Assembly (NCBI GenBank): GCA_945877725.1
Contig: CAMDXR010000080.1
Coordinates: 1-10,808 of the forward strand
DNA: 10,808 nucleotides
Source: Limnohabitans sp. Rim8
Lineage (GTDB): Bacteria > Pseudomonadota > Gammaproteobacteria > Burkholderiales > Burkholderiaceae_C
Direction: 5' to 3'
How positions within the stretch are numbered: the first letter of the stretch is position 1; each line of letters starts with the position of its first letter. Under the pieces are notes generated by a model that searched no databases, was not told where the DNA came from, and saw only the letters and a program-made list of their open reading frames with translations. Shown piece after piece: positions 7,631-10,808 of this stretch. The translations under genes were made by a program, and so were the position numbers.

Positions 7631-7649
7631 TACAGGTACTTTCATTCAA
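7621..7649 (-). promoter_or_regulatory. Candidate sigma-70-type promoter of the gcl operon
   Basis: On the - strand, TTGAAT (7649-7644, 4/6 to TTGACA) is followed after 17 bases by TATTCC (7626-7621), which is preceded by TGC, an extended -10 arrangement. The predicted start near 7614 leaves a leader of about 57 bases containing the gcl ribosome site. The -10 is weak, as expected for an activator-dependent promoter. Both inverted repeats overlap it. Confidence 0.4.
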
Positions 7650-7665
7650 TACTCTAGGTATTGAA
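7645..7665. promoter_or_regulatory. 21-bp near-perfect palindrome upstream of lysR (candidate LysR operator)
   Basis: TTCAATAC at 7645-7652 and GTATTGAA at 7658-7665 are exact inverted repeats around the 5-base centre TCTAG. The centre lies about 41 bp upstream of the predicted gcl start and 27 bp before the lysR start codon. That suits a regulator that controls its own gene and activates gcl. It is an ATAC-N5-GTAT dyad but not the canonical symmetric T-N11-A LysR box. Confidence 0.55.
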
Positions 7666-7681
7666 CCAACGGGAGACCAAG

Positions 7682-8590
7682 GTGGACCGCTTCAAGGAAA
7701 TCGACGCATTTGTTCAGGTCATGGACCATGGCAGTTTGGCCGCCGCCGCACTCGCAGAGGGGGTCACGCCCGTCATGATGGGCCGCCGCTTGGACGCGTT
7801 GGAGCAACGCCTGGGAACGCAACTGGTGATTCGCACCACCCGTCGCCTCACCCTGACCGATCAGGGGGCCAGCTATCTGGACGAATGCCGCCAATTGCTG
7901 GCTCGCTGGGACGAGGCCGAACGGGCTGTTTCATCGCAACACCAACGCGCCAGCGGCCACTTGATCGTGTCAGCACCTGCAGCGTTTGGGCGCTTGCACG
8001 TTGCCCCGCATGCCAGTGCATTTTTGGCGGCCAACCCGGCAGTGCAGATTTCCTTCAACCTGACCGACCGTGTGGTGGATCTGGTGCGCGAAGGCTATGA
8101 CCTGGGGCTGCGCATTGGGGGCCAAATTGACCCCAACTTTGTGGCCATTAAGCTGGCCACCAACCAGCGGGTGGTGTGCGGCACACCCTCTTACTTTCAG
8201 CTTCGCGGCAAGCCCCAAACCCTGGATGATCTGCGCCAGCACAACTGCCTAGCCTTTAACCTGCAAGGAGGACAACAACGGGGTTGGTACTTTCAAAAAG
8301 ACGGCAAAGCCGTCACCGTCAAAGTCGAGGGCAACTTGGACTGTAACGACGGCGAACTGCTGCACCGCTGGGTCAGCGAAGGCCTGGGGCTGGGCTGGCG
8401 TTCCACCTGGGAGATACAAAAGCAGCTGCAAAGAGGCGAACTGGTGACCGTGTTGGACGACTTCGCCCTCCCCGCCTACGACATTCTTGCCGTCTATCTG
8501 CAACAAAAGCACTTGCCAGCCAAAGTGCGGTTCTTCATTGAACACCTGAAGAAAATCTACGCCAAACCCGGCTATTGGCTTCAGGACTGA
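7682..8590 (+). CDS. LysR-family transcriptional regulator, divergent from gcl
   Basis: A 302-residue LysR regulator. The N-terminal winged helix-turn-helix starts MDRFKEIDAFVQVMDHGS, with HTH at about residues 18-45 ending in RRLDALEQRLG, followed by RTTRRLTLTDQG. The effector-binding type-2 periplasmic-like domain covers about 90-295. The HTH reads GVTPVMMGRRLDALE instead of the commoner GVSPSAVSRRI-type sequence, seen in one LysR subgroup. Start: GTG at 7682, with GGGAG at 7671-7675 six bases upstream. An upstream in-frame TTG at 7661 lacks a ribosome site and lies inside the 21-bp palindrome. Divergence from gcl across shared regulatory DNA suggests it controls the glyoxylate operon, possibly in response to glyoxylate or a pathway intermediate; the effector is not visible. 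Confidence 0.95.
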   Translation: MDRFKEIDAFVQVMDHGSLAAAALAEGVTPVMMGRRLDALEQRLGTQLVIRTTRRLTLTDQGASYLDECRQLLARWDEAERAVSSQHQRASGHLIVSAPAAFGRLHVAPHASAFLAANPAVQISFNLTDRVVDLVREGYDLGLRIGGQIDPNFVAIKLATNQRVVCGTPSYFQLRGKPQTLDDLRQHNCLAFNLQGGQQRGWYFQKDGKAVTVKVEGNLDCNDGELLHRWVSEGLGLGWRSTWEIQKQLQRGELVTVLDDFALPAYDILAVYLQQKHLPAKVRFFIEHLKKIYAKPGYWLQD

Positions 8591-8754
8591 TACAGCGGTG
8601 CCGGTGCGTCCGCCCCCTACAAAAGGCCCCAGTGCTTGCGGCACAATCAGGCCCGTGCATGCACAAACTGCACAACCAGCACAGCCCGGGACGCTCGGCA
8701 ATGCGGTGCTCGCCCAAGCGCCTTGAAATTTAAAGGACACCGGGGATTCGGCCG

Positions 8755-8778
8755 TGAATTATTCATACCTTTGATGAA
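8755..8778. promoter_or_regulatory. Overlapping dyads upstream of the 8-oxoguanine deaminase gene
   Basis: TGAATTATTCA at 8755-8765 is a perfect 11-bp palindrome. It overlaps a second dyad, TTCAT (8762-8766) with ATGAA (8774-8778) around a 7-base centre. The cluster ends 46 bp before the start codon, in a 234-bp gap that otherwise shows no convincing gene, so a regulatory role is possible. The repeats are short and no cognate regulator is identified. Confidence 0.25.
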
Positions 8779-8824
8779 CCCGTTTGATTCTTACGCCTGA
8801 CCCATTGCCCACAAGGACACGTCC

Positions 8825-10258
8825 ATGCCCACCCTGCTGATTCACCGCGCCCGCTCCATTGCCACGCAAGACGATGCCAACACCGAACTGAAAGACGCTT
8901 CGCTGCTGATTCGCGATGGGCGCATTGAGCGCATCATCCCGGCCGCTGAAAGCACCGACGCCCTGTTGACCCAGGTGGACGAGGTCATTGATGCGCGCCG
9001 CCATGTGGTGGTGCCGGGCCTGATCAACACGCACCACCACATGTTTCAGTCGCTCACTCGGGCGATTCCTGCGGTGCAAAACGCCGAGCTGTTCAGCTGG
9101 CTCCAGGGGCTGTACCCCATTTGGGCGGGCCTGACGCCCGAGATGGTGCGGGTGTCCAGCCAGGTGGCCATGGCCGAACTGCTGCTGAGCGGCTGCACCA
9201 CCAGCTCTGACCACCTCTATATTTACCCCAACGGCGTGCGTCTGGACGACAGCATTGAAGCCGCGCACACCATCGGCATGCGCTTTACCGCCACACGCGG
9301 CAGCATGAGCGTGGGCGAATCGCAAGGCGGTTTGCCCCCCGACAGCGTGGTGGAAAAAGAACCCGCCATCCTGAAAGAAACCCAACGCCTGATCGAAACT
9401 TGGCACGATGCCAGCTTTGGGGCCATGACGCATGTGGCCGTGGCCCCCTGCTCCCCTTTCAGCGTGAGCCAGGACCTGATGCGCGAAGCCGCCCAACTGG
9501 CCCGCGCCCACGGCGTGCGCCTGCACACGCACTTGGCCGAAAACGACCACGACATCGCCTTCACCCTAGAGAAGTTCAACTGCACCCCCGCCCAATACGC
9601 CCAAGACCTGGGCTGGGTAGGCCCAGATGTTTGGCACGCCCACTGCGTGAAACTGGATGACGAGGGCACCTATTTATTTGCCAAAACCCGCACCGGCATA
9701 GCCCATTGCCCCTGCAGCAACATGCGCTTGGCCAGCGGCATCTTGCCGCTGCGCAAAATGCTCGACGCGGGCGTACCCGTGGGCTTGGGGGTAGACGGCA
9801 GCGCCAGCAACGACGCTGCCCATATGCTGAACGAAGCCCGCCAAGCCATGCTGCTGGCCCGCGTGGGCCGGGCTTTGGAAGCCCCACGCGTAGTGACCGA
9901 CCGCACCCTTTTTGGTTGTGACAGCGGCCCTGCCGAGATGACACCCCGCGATGCCCTGCGCCTGGCCACACGCGGTGGCGCGCAGGTGCTGGGCCGCGCC
10001 CACGAGCTGGGGCAAATCAAAGCGGGTTTTTGCGGCGACATTGCGATGTTCCGCACCGACACGCTGAGCATGGCGGGGGGCGCGGTACACGACCCGGTGG
10101 GGGCGCTGTTGCTGTGCGCCAGCGAGCACGCCGACTACACCGTAGTCAACGGGCGGGTGGTGGTGCGCCAAGGCGAAATCACCACCGTGGACATGGGGCC
10201 ACTGATCGAGCGGCACAACCAGCTGGCTTGGCAGTTGGCGCTGGGCACGCCACGGTGA
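8825..10258 (+). CDS. 8-oxoguanine deaminase (amidohydrolase superfamily)
   Basis: A 477-residue metal-dependent hydrolase of the ATZ/TRZ-like amidohydrolase group. It matches my recollection of the Pseudomonas PA0142-type 8-oxoguanine deaminase through DARRHVVVPGLINTHHHMFQ, LLSGCTTSSDH, TRGSMSVGESQGGLPP, APCSPFSVSQDLM, CPCSNMRLASGI and GVDGSASNDAAHM. The family converts 8-oxoguanine to urate and ammonia. Metal ligands are present: H70 and H72 (NTHHH), H236 (HTHLAE), H273 (HAH) and D324 (VDGSASND). An AAGGA lies 7 bases before the ATG. No lead peptide is present, so it is cytoplasmic. Urate feeds the allantoin route, which can release glyoxylate, so the neighbouring gcl operon may be metabolically linked. 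No urate or allantoin genes are in the window. A related triazine or guanine deaminase activity is the main alternative. Confidence 0.88.
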   Translation: MPTLLIHRARSIATQDDANTELKDASLLIRDGRIERIIPAAESTDALLTQVDEVIDARRHVVVPGLINTHHHMFQSLTRAIPAVQNAELFSWLQGLYPIWAGLTPEMVRVSSQVAMAELLLSGCTTSSDHLYIYPNGVRLDDSIEAAHTIGMRFTATRGSMSVGESQGGLPPDSVVEKEPAILKETQRLIETWHDASFGAMTHVAVAPCSPFSVSQDLMREAAQLARAHGVRLHTHLAENDHDIAFTLEKFNCTPAQYAQDLGWVGPDVWHAHCVKLDDEGTYLFAKTRTGIAHCPCSNMRLASGILPLRKMLDAGVPVGLGVDGSASNDAAHMLNEARQAMLLARVGRALEAPRVVTDRTLFGCDSGPAEMTPRDALRLATRGGAQVLGRAHELGQIKAGFCGDIAMFRTDTLSMAGGAVHDPVGALLLCASEHADYTVVNGRVVVRQGEITTVDMGPLIERHNQLAWQLALGTPR

Positions 10259-10260
10259 AG

Positions 10261-10284
10261 GCTGGTGGGCTGGTGGGCTGGTGG
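10261..10284. repeat. Three tandem perfect copies of GCTGGTGG (E. coli Chi octamer)
   Basis: Starting two bases after the deaminase stop codon, GCTGGTGG is repeated three times with no mismatch or spacer. The octamer equals the E. coli RecBCD Chi sequence. Another copy on the opposite strand lies inside the deaminase gene at 9198-9205. The block also has closely spaced GG/GGG runs that could form a two-layer G-quadruplex. Whether the host RecBCD reads this octamer is unknown; slipped-strand duplication is the simple explanation. Confidence 0.9.
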
Positions 10285-10464
10285 AACTACTTACTAAACG
10301 CTAGTAAAAAACTTTAGTATTTATTTTTATAGATTGAATTGATAAATCCGTGCATGACAATTTGATAGTTAAATTTATGGATGTTAGTATGTAATTTGAT
10401 AAAAATCGCCAAAAACATAAGTAATTAATGTTTTTAAAGTTTCAACTCCAAAAAAGCTCAATCC
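10285..10464. other. AT-rich intergenic stretch with inverted repeats
   Basis: This gap holds no convincing gene. Bases 10301-10440 contain 30 G/C in 140, far below the GC-rich genes to the left. At the left end TACTAAA (10292-10298) pairs with TTTAGTA (10313-10319), and alternatively TACTA (10292-10296) pairs with TAGTA (10302-10306). The first hairpin is followed by TTTATTTTTAT and could act as a weak terminator for the deaminase gene. The composition break suggests a junction with acquired DNA or a curved, silenced promoter region. Confidence 0.7.
10362..10390 (+). promoter_or_regulatory. Candidate sigma-70-type promoter of the right-edge gene
   Basis: TTGATA (10362-10367, 5/6 to TTGACA) is followed by a 17-base spacer and TAGTAT (10385-10390, 4/6 to TATAAT). 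Transcription would begin near 10397, about 68 bases before the ATG at 10465. AT-rich DNA yields such matches by chance more often, but the position and spacing suit the downstream frame. Confidence 0.5.
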
Positions 10465-10808
10465 ATGCCTGCACAAATTGTCATCCGCAACGTCACGTTG
10501 ACCAATTACACCGCAAGCTACGACTTGTTCTTTACCTACTCTAATTACACCCTGGCTTCAGGCAGTGTTTTGGGGTTTCGCATCAACGAGAACAGTCCAA
10601 CACTCAACTTGCAAGTGAGCAACCCTCTGGCAGGTTCCAGCACCTTCAGGCAATCGGACTCAAACGGCACCTCGTGGGCAGCCTTCGTCTCGAGTCTTGA
10701 CCCCACCAAAACCGAAGTTCAAATTGCCCGAGTGACCTGGACATCCTCCACCTCGGTGGCCGACTGGTCGTCTGTTCTCAGCCAAATGACCAGTAACACC
10801 GATCCAGT
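10465..10808 (+). CDS. Unrecognised Ser/Thr/Asn-rich protein, N-terminal part (truncated by window edge)
   Basis: From the ATG at 10465 the frame stays open for 114 codons to the right edge. It begins MPAQIVIRNVTLTNYTASYD and is rich in Ser, Thr, Asn and aromatic residues. It has no cysteine and no hydrophobic signal peptide or membrane helix. Alternating polar/hydrophobic runs (VIRNVTLT, LNLQVSN, EVQIARVTW) suggest beta strands. A short internal echo (NYTASYD, then NYTLASG) is visible. I do not recognise the family. The composition resembles surface or secreted beta-rich proteins such as type I-secreted RTX/adhesin proteins, whose secretion signal is C-terminal, but no calcium-binding repeat is present in what is visible. 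No clear Shine-Dalgarno precedes the ATG. Coding status rests on the long open frame, the upstream promoter-like sequence and the return to balanced base composition at the start codon. Confidence 0.65.
   Translation, partial: MPAQIVIRNVTLTNYTASYDLFFTYSNYTLASGSVLGFRINENSPTLNLQVSNPLAGSSTFRQSDSNGTSWAAFVSSLDPTKTEVQIARVTWTSSTSVADWSSVLSQMTSNTDP

Noticed and set aside
7661..7681. An extended LysR start at TTG 7661.
   Set aside because: The TTG is inside the 21-bp palindrome and has no ribosome site, while GTG 7682 has GGGAG six bases upstream and gives the usual LysR N terminus.
8659..8733. A 24-residue open frame between lysR and the deaminase gene.
   Set aside because: No good ribosome site, no recognisable peptide, and its ATG lies in the palindrome GTGCATGCAC; a frame this short is expected by chance.
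10396..10409. TTGATAAAAATCGC as a second FNR-type box near the right-edge gene.
   Set aside because: Only 8/10, in a very AT-rich stretch where such matches are common, and downstream of the better promoter match.

Overview
This window looks like chromosomal DNA from a GC-rich betaproteobacterium, probably Burkholderiales and plausibly Comamonadaceae (for example a Limnohabitans or Rhodoferax relative). The reasons are a Bug-type periplasmic solute receptor, an extended indolepyruvate oxidoreductase beta subunit, and a gcl-hyi-glxR-ttuD cluster with a divergent LysR gene. The genus is inference. I saw no tRNA, rRNA, CRISPR array, transposase or phage gene.

Left part (1-1857): the 3' end of an indolepyruvate ferredoxin oxidoreductase beta-type gene is followed after 48 bp by an orphan Bug/TctC receptor gene. 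Both are on the + strand. They converge on a Crp/Fnr-family regulator gene on the - strand (1842-2522). This regulator lacks the Fe-S cysteines of FNR but keeps the FNR-type DNA-reading residues. A 9/10 match to the FNR/DNR box lies over its upstream end.

Centre (2582-7665): a compact - strand operon encodes the complete glycerate route of glyoxylate assimilation. Glyoxylate carboligase (gcl) makes tartronate semialdehyde. Hydroxypyruvate isomerase (hyi) interconverts that with hydroxypyruvate. Tartronate semialdehyde reductase (glxR) makes glycerate. A MOFRL-type glycerate kinase (ttuD) makes a phosphoglycerate for central metabolism. glxR and ttuD overlap by 4 bases (ATGA). A LysR gene reads away from gcl. 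The 124 bp between them hold two perfect 8-bp-arm inverted repeats lying over a plausible gcl promoter.

Right part (8825-10808): an 8-oxoguanine deaminase gene (+ strand) fits a purine-salvage or purine-degradation role, and purine degradation is a source of glyoxylate. Just after its stop are three perfect tandem copies of GCTGGTGG, identical to the E. coli Chi octamer. A sharply AT-rich stretch follows (30 G/C among the 140 bases 10301-10440), with a good sigma-70-like promoter. Then begins an unrecognised Ser/Thr/Asn-rich open reading frame that runs off the right edge.

Most of the window is recognisable metabolism. I did not find convincing evidence of an undescribed multi-gene system. 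The parts most worth a second look are the probable autoregulatory FNR-type site, the paired operators between gcl and lysR, the triple Chi repeat, and the AT-rich island with its unknown gene.
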